The notes beneath the pieces were generated by a model that was not told the DNA's origin, did no database searches, and saw only the letters and a list, made by a program, of their open reading frames with translations. From Lasiodiplodia sp. COLG20 (Eukaryota > Ascomycota > Dothideomycetes > Botryosphaeriales > Botryosphaeriaceae), in contig VNWV01000008.1 in assembly GCA_009801085.1 (NCBI GenBank), positions 2,046,001-2,110,000 of the forward strand: a stretch of DNA of 64,000 nucleotides, written 5' to 3'. A program made the translations under genes and the position numbers. This document shows, piece after piece, positions 47,215 through 59,670 of the stretch; positions within the stretch are counted from its first letter, which is position 1, and each line of letters starts with the position of its first letter.

Positions 47215-48837
47215 ATGAACAGCCCCCCGGACATCTCGATGCCCTCTTCTCCGCCGCGGCACCCCATCGCATTTCCAGTCAACCCGTCTTCCTTCTCCGC
47301 CAACCCCAAACGCATGCAGGTCATGCAGAACAACCCGGCCGCCCTGACGAACCAGCACGGCGCCGAGAACCACGCCAACCAGGCTGGTAGCAGCAACACG
47401 GCCACCGCCGGCAGCGGCGCCGCCCCGGACAACAACGCCCTCGTCGAGCACGTCCTCACGACGCTCTCCAGCAGCGTCGCAGCGGCCAGCCACCTCCTCC
47501 AGACGGCGCAGGGCCCCACCCTCGACCGCATCCAAGCGACCATGGCCCCGCTGCAGGGCTGGTACAACATGCGGCTGCTGACGTACGTCCACGACCTGGA
47601 GCAGCAGCAGCGCGAGCGGGACAGCCAGGACGCGCGGCGGGCGCGCGCGGCGCGGGAGCGCAACCTCGCGCTGCGCGCGCTGACGGACTACGACGACGAC
47701 GAGCAGCAGCGGGTCAAGCAGACCGAGGAGGATCTGGAGGAGCTGACGCGGGAGCTGAATTGGACCCAGGAAGAGCTGTTCCGCATGCGCGCCCACTGGA
47801 TCGACGACCACCACCTCATCGCCGAGCTGCGCGCCGCCTTCAACCGCGCCACCGACGAGTCGGACGTGCGCTACCGCGAGAACCTGGCCAACGTCCGCGC
47901 CGGATCCATCAGGGAGACCGCCCTGCAGAAGCGCGTGGCGGAGCTGGAGCAGCAGGTCGAGCGCCTGAAGGGAGGAGGCGGGGAGGGACCCGCCGAGGAC
48001 GAGGCTGCGCAGCAGCCCATTGTCGACGAGGAGATGGGTGGAGCTGAAGAGGAGGAGGGAGAAGGAGAGAGAGAGAACGGGCCTGCCTCTGGCCAGCGGC
48101 AGCAGCAGCACGGAGAGGCGGGAGACAACAACGACGACGACGACGAGCGCTCGCTGCGCAGCGTCAAGCGCAGGAAGACGGCTGCGGCCGCACAGATCCC
48201 GCGTGTCCGCTCGCTCTTCACCACCCTCAACCACCAGTTCGACCGCCCGGACTTCGCGGTGGTTGGTGGCCGCCCGTTCCTTCTCGACCGCCACTCCGAG
48301 AGGGAGCAGGTGGTCGACCAGCTGGCCAACACCTTCGAGCCGGTGCCCGCCGATGTCGCTGCTGCTGCTGCCGCCGCCGACGCCGCCACCACCTCGCAGC
48401 TCGCCGTCACGCTGCAGCAGGCTCGTGACTTCCTGCTGGCGCGCATGCAGCTCAAGGTCGACGTCGGTCACGTCGTCGTCGACCTCGTGCCCGCCGAGGT
48501 CCCGGCCGTCCGCGCCCTCGACAACCACCTGGCCGACATCATCTGCGACCCGGAGCGGACCAAGAGGAGCATGAGGTGGGTCGAGGGGGACGTCTTCCCA
48601 GACTACTGCTTCCGCGGCGCCATTGTGGCCAGGCGCAAGCCCAACTTCGACCAGGGTGAGGGTAGGGCCTGCAAGGAGTGCAGGGGCAGCGGAAAGCCGT
48701 GCATTGTGAGGCACGGAGGGCAGCTTGTCGCGCTGCCCAAGAAGAACCCGGAGGTGGGCAACTGGAAGGACGCCGAGATGTGGGTGGGAACTCATGGGGA
48801 GGGATGGGGTGGAAGGAGGAGGAAGAGGAAGAACTGA
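47215..48837 (+). CDS. Uncharacterised coiled-coil protein with basic nuclear-type signals
   Basis: A single exon of 540 codons gives 539 residues. I do not recognise the family. The N-terminal 80 residues are Asn/Pro/Ser-rich. A long charged helix (about 127-195, rich in Gln, Arg and Glu) and a second heptad-like segment (LQKRVAELEQQVERL, about 235-250) should form coiled coils. An acidic Glu/Asp region follows, then a basic SVKRRKT motif near 315-321 that could be a nuclear signal. The C-terminal domain has a conserved look (RPDFAVVGGRPFLLDR; MRWVEGDVFPDYCF). It contains three cysteines in CKECRGSGKPC and ends in RRRKRKN. Being intronless and very GC-rich sets it apart from its neighbours. 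A role in the nucleus is only inferred. Confidence 0.72.
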   Translation: MNSPPDISMPSSPPRHPIAFPVNPSSFSANPKRMQVMQNNPAALTNQHGAENHANQAGSSNTATAGSGAAPDNNALVEHVLTTLSSSVAAASHLLQTAQGPTLDRIQATMAPLQGWYNMRLLTYVHDLEQQQRERDSQDARRARAARERNLALRALTDYDDDEQQRVKQTEEDLEELTRELNWTQEELFRMRAHWIDDHHLIAELRAAFNRATDESDVRYRENLANVRAGSIRETALQKRVAELEQQVERLKGGGGEGPAEDEAAQQPIVDEEMGGAEEEEGEGERENGPASGQRQQQHGEAGDNNDDDDERSLRSVKRRKTAAAAQIPRVRSLFTTLNHQFDRPDFAVVGGRPFLLDRHSEREQVVDQLANTFEPVPADVAAAAAAADAATTSQLAVTLQQARDFLLARMQLKVDVGHVVVDLVPAEVPAVRALDNHLADIICDPERTKRSMRWVEGDVFPDYCFRGAIVARRKPNFDQGEGRACKECRGSGKPCIVRHGGQLVALPKKNPEVGNWKDAEMWVGTHGEGWGGRRRKRKN

Positions 48838-49214
48838 GGGGTGGTGGTCGGCCTGGGGAGAGACGGGGGATGCAGACATCAGACTGTGGAGCTGGTGCCG
48901 TTGCTTTGGTGCTGGGTAAAAGTTGTAGATGTAGAGTGATAGCACCACATGAAGGGAGCACCCGACTATTCTGGCGGTGGTAGATGCCGCCATTGTGCAC
49001 ACAGAAATTCATGTCTCGGACACACCATTTCATCTCCTGCTAAGCGAATCTGAGACCAGCAACAGCAATAGAATGACCATTGAAACTTAGCAGTGAAGCC
49101 ACCCAAAGCCTGGCCTGTACCTTTTTGACCCCAGATACCAGTTTCTCATCGTAATACAGAGCTCAAAGCCGCAGTAGAGTCCTCATAAACCTTGGTAGAG
49201 ATACCGGTGCTTCG
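48838..49214. other. Short convergent 3' region
   Basis: About 380 bp between two convergent genes, no coding signal seen. Confidence 0.5.
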
Positions 49215-50561
49215 TCAGACCTCCGCCCTCTTGCCGACACCTGGGATGGAGGGGAAGAATTTCGCTTCGAACTTTTTGATGGCATGGATGGTGACATCTT
49301 CCCAAAAGATCATCTCATTTTCAGTTACAATTGAGATGTCGCACCGGTTCTCCACGTTGCGCTGGTTAGTGTTCCATGGACAAGCCAACAGCATATCTCC
49401 CAGACAGCACCTGTACCTTAGGCAGTCTAGCGTTTCTTCTCGGACATACTGGCGGGTGAAATGGTTGCGAAGAACGACGATAGTCCTCCAGTATCTGCCG
49501 TCCTCTCTGCGACCACACTCAAATCCCCGCCTGCCTAGAATCTTTCGCGTGAAGATCCTGCGGACTTTACTTTTGCTCCTTTCGCCATCTTTGTTGAGCC
49601 GCTCAAGAACTTCTACAACTGCACTGCAAGCAGCATGGGGAGTAGATACCGTAGGCTTGTGGCGTGTGGGAAACTGAGAACGGCGGGAGAAATCTTCGAT
49701 CGAAATCCCAGCCTCAGCCCATGGCGCTGCTGCATCCCGACGGAGATGGTTGCGGATGGTAGGGTGAAGAATGGCGAGGAAGTAGCGACATGTAAGAGCC
49801 AGGCAAACTAGGTCGGATGTTCCAAGAATATCCGGTTCTTCCAGTGGCGTTTCATCCAGGTCGTAATCATAGCTCTCTCTAAGCCAATCATAATATTCGG
49901 ATAGGCTAGCCCAAGGCTTGACGATGTAAGACGTAATTTGGTCCATGAGCTCGCCCGGAAGACGGAGAAGTATGCTTCGGGGACAGCTACGGTTATAGAG
50001 TGTTAGCATCACTTCAACCAATGGGAGAATACCCGTGTGAAAGCATTACTGCTTTTGTTTGAGAGAATTTAGCTCTATTTCCCTGACTGGCTGTGGTTCC
50101 GGAAGCCTAGGCACGGTGAGGAGGTCGACGAGTTTTTCGGCTACTGCTCTCTGCCCGATAGCATCTGACCAGGCTAATGCCCTCTTGTGGTCGAAGTTTT
50201 CGACTAAGTGCCACATTTTGTTGTATCGGAGGCAATCTCTGAGATCTGGGTCGTGACAATAGGCTCCTGCGCGACCGCGTGGTGCTAGACGTGGGACATG
50301 GGCACAGAAAACGCTGACCGATGAACGCGCTAAAATGTCGAAGAAAAACAGAGTGGTGGCACCGGAGGCGATCCTGCGCTGTGCAAAGTGGAGTGAAGAG
50401 AGGCAGGGTCGTGAAGAAAGGCAGCGAAGAGAAATGGTGACGGACGTCCTTTCCCAGTTCGACAGTCTAGCGGCTGCATTGCCCCTGCCGATTTTGTACA
50501 GCGCGCTATACGCCAGCAACGAGCCCACTGGCAGAATCACAATGGCTGCGTATCCACGCAT
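49215..50561 (-). CDS. F-box-like protein with N-terminal extension
   Basis: Exon 1 (50561-50050) and exon 2 (49986-49215) join in phase to 427 residues. Exon 2 contains an F-box-like segment, LLRLPGELMDQITSYIV, followed after an insertion by LVCLALTCRYFLAIL, the usual second half. F-box proteins link targets to SCF ubiquitin ligases through Skp1, though many short fungal ones are untested. Exon 1 is less certain. Its end (KRALAWSDAIGQRAVAEKLVDLL) has an ankyrin-like periodicity and its beginning is hydrophobic (IVILPVGSLLAYSALY). The intron has donor GTAATG, a GCTAAC branch site and a TAG acceptor. The start at 50561 could be later, or exon 1 could belong to another gene. An F-box in mid-protein is unusual. 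Confidence 0.6.
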
Positions 50562-51504
50562 GGGAAAAACTTTTGTGCTTAGCGGCGCGGGGCGGTTGTG
50601 GTGTTCTCGTTCGGTGGATCAGGCACCTATAAGAGGAGATAGTGATGAAAAGTGACTTCACCCTATCAGCGCCTTTGTGACGCCTGTGTACAAGGCAGCG
50701 ACGGCTCGCTATGACGAAATCGCCCTTATGAGAAACTCTGATGAGCATGGTAGTGACCGTTATCCGCATCTTCGAGAAACTTAACAATGATGTATTTCAA
50801 AAGTACTTGAAAGGAACTGTTTGATCACACGTGCCAATCTCGCATATGTAAATACCGCTAGATAAGTATTCATATATTTCATGGCTGCTTTCGATCCACA
50901 CCCGAAGTATTGACCGTGGATGTATCGCAACTGAACTCTACCGATGTCGCAAGTTGCCTGCTCGGCTAGTGACTTTCGACTGTCTACGCCGCAAATCCAT
51001 CATCTCGCGTACTTGTGGTTCTCCACTTCCACGCCGCAATAACGAAAACTTCGTGTTCCAATTCCTTCATTTCCTTCGTGCTCGCTTACTTTACCGTTCT
51101 TTGTATCAGCACCGCATTCTCCGTCCGAAATAGAGATGAACCCCACAACTGTGCATCTGGAATCCAAATACAGGGAACTATGCATATAAAACCAACATAT
51201 ACACAAGCGATGATACCTTTGAGTGGTGGATTTTGAGGGGCGGGCGTCACTGATAACTCTCCGTCTGCAGACACGAGTGCGGCACACCCATGTTTTGCAA
51301 CAGTTCGAAGACCCGGCGGTCCGGCACAAGGCCACAAAGTTGCGGCGAAGAAGTCTCGATGTATGACCCTGAGAGAGGTTGAAATGAGTATTAAAGAGCC
51401 AAAACCGCCTCCGCTCCAGAGATCATCAGAGCACTGCTTTTAATCCCGTTTATACCTACCGCCTACGAAGCTTTTGCGTATCAGAAATCGCCTTCCATTC
51501 AATC
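50562..51504. other. Intergenic region, promoter of the repeat-protein gene
   Basis: About 940 bp of AT-leaning DNA. Short frames at 51,000-51,340 lack protein character. No TATA box stands out before 51505. Confidence 0.4.
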
Positions 51505-51954
51505 ATGCAAGTCATTCTCGGACTCTTGATGCTTTTCAGCATCAGCGTCTCCGCCCAATTCATAACCGCTCCCACCCCGACACTTGCCAATGTCTTGACC
51601 GCGCATACCGAGTCTTCCGTCGGCGAGATCCCCCTCCCCACCGTGCTCGAAGCCAAACAAACGCCACACACCGATTCCTCTGTCGGCGAGATTCCCCTCC
51701 CCACGGTGGTGGCCGCCGAGGGAAACATCGTTGAAGCCAACATCGAGGCCAAGCAGACTCCGCACACCGAGTCTTCCGTCGGCGAGCTCCCGCTTCCCAC
51801 GGCTCTCGCCGACGAGGCCGGACCCGTCGACGCCCACGTCGACGCTAAGCAGACGCCACACACGGAGCATTCCGTGGGAGAGCTGCCCGTGCCGACGCTG
51901 ATCGGCCGGAAGCGCGCGCCGAAGGGAGGGCGGCGGGAGGCGTTCAGGGGTTAA
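51505..51954 (+). CDS. Small secreted protein with four tandem repeats
   Basis: A single exon encodes 149 residues. The N-terminus MQVILGLLMLFSISVSA is a clear signal peptide, with cleavage expected after Ala17. Four copies of a repeat follow, at about 33-47, 50-69, 82-101 and 114-131. The fullest unit reads AKQTPHTESSVGELPLPT, preceded by Glu or Asp, and the last three copies start at a regular 32-residue spacing. Spacers between units are acidic. The tail contains dibasic sites (RKR, GRR) that a Kex2-type protease could cut, but none lies between the repeats. No cysteines are present. I know no family with this unit. The layout resembles fungal repeat-peptide precursors or cell-wall repeat proteins. 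It lies between an F-box-like gene and a chitinase, with no modifying enzyme recognised beside it. Confidence 0.85.
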   Translation: MQVILGLLMLFSISVSAQFITAPTPTLANVLTAHTESSVGEIPLPTVLEAKQTPHTDSSVGEIPLPTVVAAEGNIVEANIEAKQTPHTESSVGELPLPTALADEAGPVDAHVDAKQTPHTEHSVGELPVPTLIGRKRAPKGGRREAFRG

Positions 51955-52605
51955 GGATTCGATCAGTGCGCCTCGGAAGGGATTTTTTTTCGTGGATTCC
52001 CTGTTTCTCTGTTGTTGCCTGAACATTTTGTTACTGTTTTGTATTCTTTTCTTCTCGTTGTGAAGTTGGTTGAGGAGGATTTGTTTTCTTTTTTGTCACT
52101 CGTGTGGAGGGATGGGATGTTCGGGATAGTCCAATCTGCGTTTGTAGGCTTGAATCGTAGGCCCATCTTCGCCCTGTCAGACTTCTCAGCAATTAGTAAT
52201 CGCTTGCTCTCTCATGTGCTTTTTTGTAATTCTGCACGGCCGTTCAAGCCACACGACCGGCCGGCCGATCCTGTTGCCCGTTCAGGCAAGCGTGTCAGCA
52301 GCGGGCCGAAAGGGCCGAATGCAGACCTATCGTTGCACAGCAGACGAGCGGACCTCGACAGACTCGTCAGCAATGAAACAGACGGCTGATAATTGGTGGC
52401 GAAGCCTTGATTGTTTGTATTTGATGCTGTATAGTATGTACAGGAAGATGTTAAGTCTAAGCTTATGTACTGTGCGTCGTAAATGTCATGCTGATGAGTG
52501 AGTGTCCGTTGCGTCCTTCCATCTTCATGGTTCCAAACGAATGCGTCTACATCTATGCACAAACTCTATGTCCAGGTATGCTGTGCCGAAGATACAGAGA
52601 GATGT
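51955..52605. other. Convergent 3' region between repeat protein and chitinase
   Basis: About 650 bp with T-rich stretches after the repeat-protein stop. No coding signal. Confidence 0.5.
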
Positions 52606-54171
<1,566 letters not shown>

Positions 54172-55763
54172 GAGTGTTACGCAGGATTGCCTGAGCTCAG
54201 CGTACCTTCAACATGACCAAAACGGCCGGCGGCCTGAAGTTGTTATACTTACTCTTATCAGGTCGTTGAAGCGAGAAAGGCCACGCCAGGCTCGGGCGTA
54301 GAGAAGCCATGGCGTCGTGTGGACAGAGAGGCCGGGTCAGTTGGTCGCTTCTATCCAGTTACGACGCCACTTAATACCGCTTTTGGAAGTAACGTGTCTT
54401 CCATCTTGGACCGCTGAGCGCGACGCCTGGCAGCCTTGCGAGGAATCAACAAGGCGTGTTGAGACCTCCAGTCATTTGGGCGGCGGGGCCTGATAAGGAG
54501 AAAAGACACAGCGGCGAAAAATGTGGAGGCGGGCCATCATCGCGCGACGGGCCGAAGATGACGGATGACGGTCAGATGGGATGTGGCACCTTGAGGCGCA
54601 CCGCGATGGAGCTGCCATTCTGGGCGACAGTCATGCTGCTTCGACGTTACATTCCTCGCTCTTTCGGCCAACAAGAACCTCCTATGACGCCGGGCCCCTG
54701 CAAGCCCCAATCACAACGTCGCGTCGACATGTGCGCAGGGCCGAACACCACCACCATTGCCGTCCGTTATATCAGCCGACACGGGCCGCGCAGCCTTCGG
54801 AGGATCGCCTTCGTCGGCGCATTTACCTCTCTCGCTGGTACAAATACCGAAGTGACTTGCTCGCGTGGCCCGCACGCATCCTTGCATTAGCTGCCGCGAT
54901 AAACGGGTACGCCCCACATTGTTGCCGGCGGGGCCTGCATTGTCTCTGTTGTTGCGTGAACAAAGTCGCGTGAGTGACCGCCTTGGCCCCTGAGGGCAGC
55001 GGCGACGCCTAATAAGGCAGACATGTCCGTGTAGGGTTTTGTACAAGAAAACTTCGAGGGCGCAAGCCGGAGGGTTGCATTGTGGGGTGCGTCATATCGA
55101 TAAGGCCCCTGCTCCTGAAGATATGCAACAAGGAATCCTGGTCACACTCGAGACCCTTTTCACATGCTTTGGTAGACTGCGCCTGGAAAGCATACACATC
55201 TTAGGCCGAATGTGATCAATATCTCTCCATCATGGGGATTGGCTGCGAAATCATCCGGTTCTACCGCGATCAAAGTTGCGGATGATTTTAAAAAGTACCT
55301 GCAGATGAGCTCGATCGTGGCGGGCATATAACGGTTAATATGACCTGGTGAAAGTGCTCTGACGAGCAAATGGCGGAGGTTGGTTGGCGTGTGGCTGAGA
55401 AGATTACCAAGCACATCTCGGGGATGCTAAAGTGTTGTACGTAGACGACGCTAAAGTATGAACAACGTGAGCTAAAAAGTTGACTATCACGGATTAGTCA
55501 GGCAGGACGGATCAAAGGAGAGTGGACAATGACCGCAAATGGAAAATGTTGATTTCATTGTTCTCTCGTCTCTCGTAGGATGTTTGTTCTTCGCTCTCGG
55601 GAAACCTTCCTTACTCCCAGTCGCCTCTAAAGCCTTGAGATCTGTAGCATTACCGCATCGCATTATGCCCATCGCTTCTGCAAGTGTCCGAATTAGTCGA
55701 GTCGCAGCCTCACGAAAACCCTTCTTCCAATCCCTCCCCTTCGGCCGGCCAAGAATAGCTCGC
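54172..55763. other. Intergenic region between chitinase and copper transporter
   Basis: About 1.6 kb with no supported gene. Chance frames (for example 54,456-54,890 forward and 55,160-55,414 reverse) lack domain character. The left part should include the chitinase promoter. Confidence 0.5.
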
Positions 55764-56898
55764 TCAATTGCAGCACGAATCTCGCATCTCGGGGCCTCTA
55801 GCACGTTTGAGAAGACGGTCAGCGCACCCCATCGATTGGCCCGGAAAGCCTCGAAAATCGGACTGGGGGGAAAACTTACTCAGCACCGCTGTAGTACGTG
55901 TCCCACTGGAAGATGGCAGCGCCAAGGAACGCGCCAATGAAGATGCAGATGATGATGTAGCCTGCAGGGGCGCAAACAAACAAAGGCGCGTCAGCATCAG
56001 AGAGAGGACAAGAATCAATAAACCATCCATCCGAAGGCGCCGCAAACATCCTCGTCGGCGCGAGGGACAGACAGTGCAGCGCGCATCCCGACCCAATATG
56101 TTTTCCGTCGGCCCCATCGCACGCGCCGACGTGTAACCACACCGGCAGGAACGCGTGGAACCGGATGCAAGGGCGGGGAAGAACGCGCGCGCGGAGTTCG
56201 GAGAATGCAAAAAAAAAAAAAAAAAAAGAAACGGATCCAGAAACAACTCACCGTTGTAGTACATGGCCAGCAGCATGACAAAGTACCCGACTGCGAACTG
56301 CACCATGAACAGTGCGCTCCGCACCAGCTGCTGCCACCACTTCAGCGGGCCCACCACTGTCGTCATCCTACCGCCATCCACCATGCCCCGGCCCGTGACG
56401 GCGGCCGTCAAGCCCTTCCCGCTCCTGCCACTGGAGGCGCTGCTGCCGGACTCTTCGCCGGTAGGCTGGGCGGCTGCTGCTGCGGAGGGCTGGTGCGACG
56501 AAATACTGCTGCTGTTGACGCGGCGGAAGTAGCGGTCGAGCTCGCGCTGGGCGCGGCGTAGGAATTCGAGCGAGATGACGAGCAGGATGACGCCGATGCA
56601 GGAGCCGGCGAAGGCGCCTGAGCTGCGGACGTGCCACGAGCGCGCGATGAAGCACGAGTCGATTGTGTACCAGTTCCAGAGCATCTGGATCAAACGTGGT
56701 CAGGAATGTACATTTTTCTTTTCTTTTTCGAGCAGGGCTCGGGAGAACACGTACGGAGATCTTGCACGAGCTGCCGCCGCCCATGCCGCCCATGCTCATT
56801 TTCGCGGTGCTGGTCGCTGTGGCGGCTGTGGCTGTCGCCGTGGATGCCATGGACATGACCATGGAGCTGGCCGTCGACGACATGCCGGACATGTCCAT
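55764..56898 (-). CDS. Ctr-family high-affinity copper transporter
   Basis: Exons 56898-56755, 56684-56252, 55961-55880 and a probable fourth, 55797-55764, give 230 residues. The N-terminus is Met-rich (MDMSGM, MVMSM, KMSMGGMGGG), as for copper-collecting Ctr tails. Three membrane segments follow. The second holds the channel motif Met-x3-Met (MLLAM) and the third the Gly-x3-Gly packing motif (GAFLG). A hydrophilic loop rich in Ser, Ala and Gln separates segments 1 and 2. These trimeric channels import Cu(I) at the plasma membrane or release it from the vacuole. The last exon adds GPEMRDSCCN, a vicinal Cys pair like that at the end of many fungal Ctr proteins; otherwise a stop at 55876-55878 gives 220 residues. 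Intron 2 is 290 bp and carries a 19-base homopolymer. An exact TGTGCTCA lies about 290 bp upstream of the start. Confidence 0.9.
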
Positions 56899-57827
56899 GA
56901 TGGCGGGATCGAAGGAAGCAGGGACGGTCGACGGCGAAAAGACGAAAGTCCGGTGAGGCTCAGGCTGAGTTGAAGTGAGCCGTGTTGCTCGCAAACGGTG
57001 GTAGTGCGGACGGAAGGTCGGAGGAGCGGGAGCGAAGGGAAAGCGCGCGCCCTGTCACGGAATATCTAGGTCGGAGGAAAAGGCAAGGAGGGCACGAGTA
57101 ATGATGCGGGCGAGGATCAGGTCTAAGTTTTTATGACCGACGCTGCTTTCCTCAGCTCGATATCTCAGTTGCTCGCTAAAAATAATGTGCTCACCGCTGC
57201 ACGAGGGAAGCGCCGCAAAGGGAGGACCCGTGTCACGGCAGGCGTTATCTGGTCCCATTGCTCGCTGATGCCCATGCTGCATCACCCTTGGCCCTTGGTC
57301 AAGGCGACGCTTGTCCCGAAGGGAAAACGTGCTCAAACGCGAGCGTTGGCGGAAAGCTTGGCGCGGAGGCCGCCTAAGAGACCAAGTTGAAGGCGGGACG
57401 GGAAGTCATGGCCAAGCCTCGCTAGCCATTCCTTCAGAGAGTACTACCGGAGGATGTAGACTTGTTTGGAAACTATGCGCCTGCTTTTCGGACCGGACCC
57501 AAGCGTGAACCACTAAATCCTCCGCAGCCTGCGTCATCACTACCCGGCGATCTAAACTAATCCCGCATCCCCCGCCCCTAAACGAAACGCAATACCTAGC
57601 ACAACCTTTTGTGTATAATGAGATTCCCCGGAAAAGAACAATAAGAAAATCGGCCCAGAGAAATCACTCTTGAAGAAATGAATGTTATCATGCTTATGGA
57701 ATTGTCTATCTCTGTCGAGACAATAGAAATTTACTAAGGTGGATAAGGACTTCTCCCAACGCCTATGCTTGCTATGCTAAAAATGAAGACGAAACGAATT
57801 CAAGAAGACAAAATCTCCGACACCGAA
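56899..57827 (-). promoter_or_regulatory. Copper transporter promoter region and DIT1-like 3' flank
   Basis: About 930 bp separate the DIT1-like stop from the transporter start; both genes are on the reverse strand. The half nearer the transporter should be its promoter and carries the copper-type motif listed separately. No reading frame is convincing. Confidence 0.5.
57186..57193 (+). promoter_or_regulatory. TGTGCTCA copper-response-like element
   Basis: The octamer TGTGCTCA matches the element I recall for Mac1-type copper-starvation activators in Aspergillus and is close to yeast CuRE TTTGCTC. It lies about 290 bp upstream of the Ctr start codon. A one-mismatch copy (CGTGCTCA) is at 57,328-57,335. 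The placement before a copper transporter makes it credible; binding is not shown. Confidence 0.5.
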
Positions 57828-59670
57828 TCATGCAGAGGCCCAGAACCTCCAGGAGCCACCAACCCATGCAACGTACTCCACCGCCCATCTCATGGGCAAA
57901 TACACAAGCGGAAGCATCCTCTGCAGCATCGGGTACTCCTGCACAAGCAGCAGCTGGGGCTTCTCGATTGCGCTGACGACAACCTCGTCCTGAGCTGCCA
58001 TGGCGGCAACGGGCGACTGCGGGATCTGGATGGCCAAGGGCTGCGGGCGCACCGGCTTCAAGGCGAAGCAGCCGCCGTTGTCAGACTCGGTCCATGCGCC
58101 CTGGAGGTAGCCCTTGGCCATGGCGTCGTGCGCGGCCCGCGCCTTGATGAGATAAGGCGTGCTCTCACCCTCGACGTATGCCAGGCAGTTGTGCCATGGC
58201 GTCGGCGTGTGGTAGTCGTCGAGAGATTTCTGTGCGTCGCGCGTCTCGAGGTCCTCGACCGCGATAGCCTTGAGCAGGCGGATGGCAAACTTGGGGCCCG
58301 AGTTGTCATGGCTGTCAGGCATGTCACGTTAGTGCGTGTTGACAGAAAGCGGGGCTGTGGGCCACTTACGCATGGATGGAAAGGCGCACGTGGGACGGGA
58401 AGAGCAGCTCAACGAGGTTCGAGTACGCGCAGTTGCGCACAATCATCTCGGAAGCAACACTAGACGAGATCTTCTTCCTCTTAGACATGCTCAGGCCGGC
58501 GAACGCACGGCTCTGTGCCAAGTCGTCCAGCATGAACCGTGACAGACCACGGTACAGACCGAGGGTAGAGGGGTCTTGGCTGCTGATCAGGCTGCGCAGG
58601 ATGGTCTTGTCGTTCTGGCCGAGAGCCATCATCAACTTGCGGCAGAGCTCGGCATTCTCGGAGCGCTCCGAGTCGATTGGGTGCGTCAGTTCGTTCTTCT
58701 CGACCCACTTCTCCTGGAAAAGGCCCGTGACTTCGTCGTTGCCAAAGAAGATCTCAGTCAAGGAGGTGAACTGGATGTTGCCGTTGCACTGATTGCTGGA
58801 CTTCATCCGATAATACATCTGTTTCAGGGACTCTCCATAAATGTCCACTTGATCATCCTTGACTTCCACTGTCAAATGTTAGCAATATCATGTGAGGACA
58901 GTAGCAATGGACTTACGCAGGTCTGAGAAGACGTGTCCGTCACTGACGATAAGCACAATAGCGCCGGGGCTGTAGACATCGCCCACGCGACGTGCAAACT
59001 CGTCAAGTGTCTTCAGAGCCAGATACTCAGCGCGGTCCGGGTCGGTACCGCACGTCTTCTCTGCGCTTGGTGACTTGCAGGGGAAAGCCGGAAGACAGAA
59101 GCGGATGGGCAGGCGACGGGTAACAAAGTCCAGCACGCGGGCCTCAAAGTAGCTGCGACCCACATTCCACTTGTCGTGCGGGACAACGTTGCGGAGGTAC
59201 AGGTCGAATATTTCGGCGATGCGCGAAGCAAGCTGAGCATCATCCTGGTCTGGAGTTCCAGACGAGCGGCTTGTCGGCGGCAGGAGACGAGTTTCGCAGA
59301 GCACGAACAGCTCGGCCCAAGACACTAGATCCATGGAGGATTCATCGGAGGTAGAACCGGCGCTCTTGGTGCAAACCAAACCCAAAATACTGTCCGGCCG
59401 TGCCGAATTGTGAAGTTCTCGGACACAGTATGTCGAGTCCTCGGATGCCAGGTTCAAGGAGATGTCGGTGGTCTTGATGTGTTTTTCGGAGGAAAGAGCA
59501 ACATTTTGACGCGGCTGTATCGACGAAAGCTGATGCTGCAATTGCGACCAGGCAGACTCCAAGCTGGCGGCATTTGTGCCGTGCGTCGAGACCAAAGAGA
59601 AGTCGGGACGGCGCCAGTACAAGCCCTGGACACCGTGGTATATGGAAGAGCCGCTGTTGAGAGAAGACAT
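57828..59670 (-). CDS. DIT1: DIT1/PvcA-family isocyanide synthase-like protein
   Basis: Three exons (59670-58917, 58868-58370, 58311-57828) give 578 residues; introns are 48 and 58 bp. The first ~140 residues are not conserved in my reading. The DIT1_PvcA domain follows: LPIRFCLPAFPCKSPS (FPCKS at 196-200), a Tyr-Leu-Ala-Leu-Lys helix, and SDGHVFSD at 243-250. The phrase VRLSIHAHDNSGPKF, rebuilt across intron 2, is a clear family match. Bacterial members turn the amino group of Tyr or Trp into an isonitrile. Yeast Dit1 makes the formyl-tyrosine precursor of spore-wall dityrosine, and mould members make xanthocillin-type isocyanides. No fused dioxygenase or NRPS part is seen. It is divergent from a DIT2-like P450, as in yeast. 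Whether the product is dityrosine-like or an isocyanide is open. Confidence 0.9.

Noticed and set aside
51505..51954. Ustiloxin-type RiPP precursor (UstA-like) with Kex2-separated cores
   Set aside because: No dibasic sites lie between the repeats, the units lack the usual Tyr core, and no UstYa-type (DUF3328) frame was recognised in the flanking DNA.
55487..55804. 105-codon reverse frame (MLEAPRCEIRAAIERAIL)
   Set aside because: It overlaps the probable last exon of the copper transporter in another frame and has no recognised domain.
56209..56227. Poly-A run as a retroelement tail
   Set aside because: It lies inside intron 2 of the copper transporter, where on the coding strand it is a T-run; no element body or duplication is visible.
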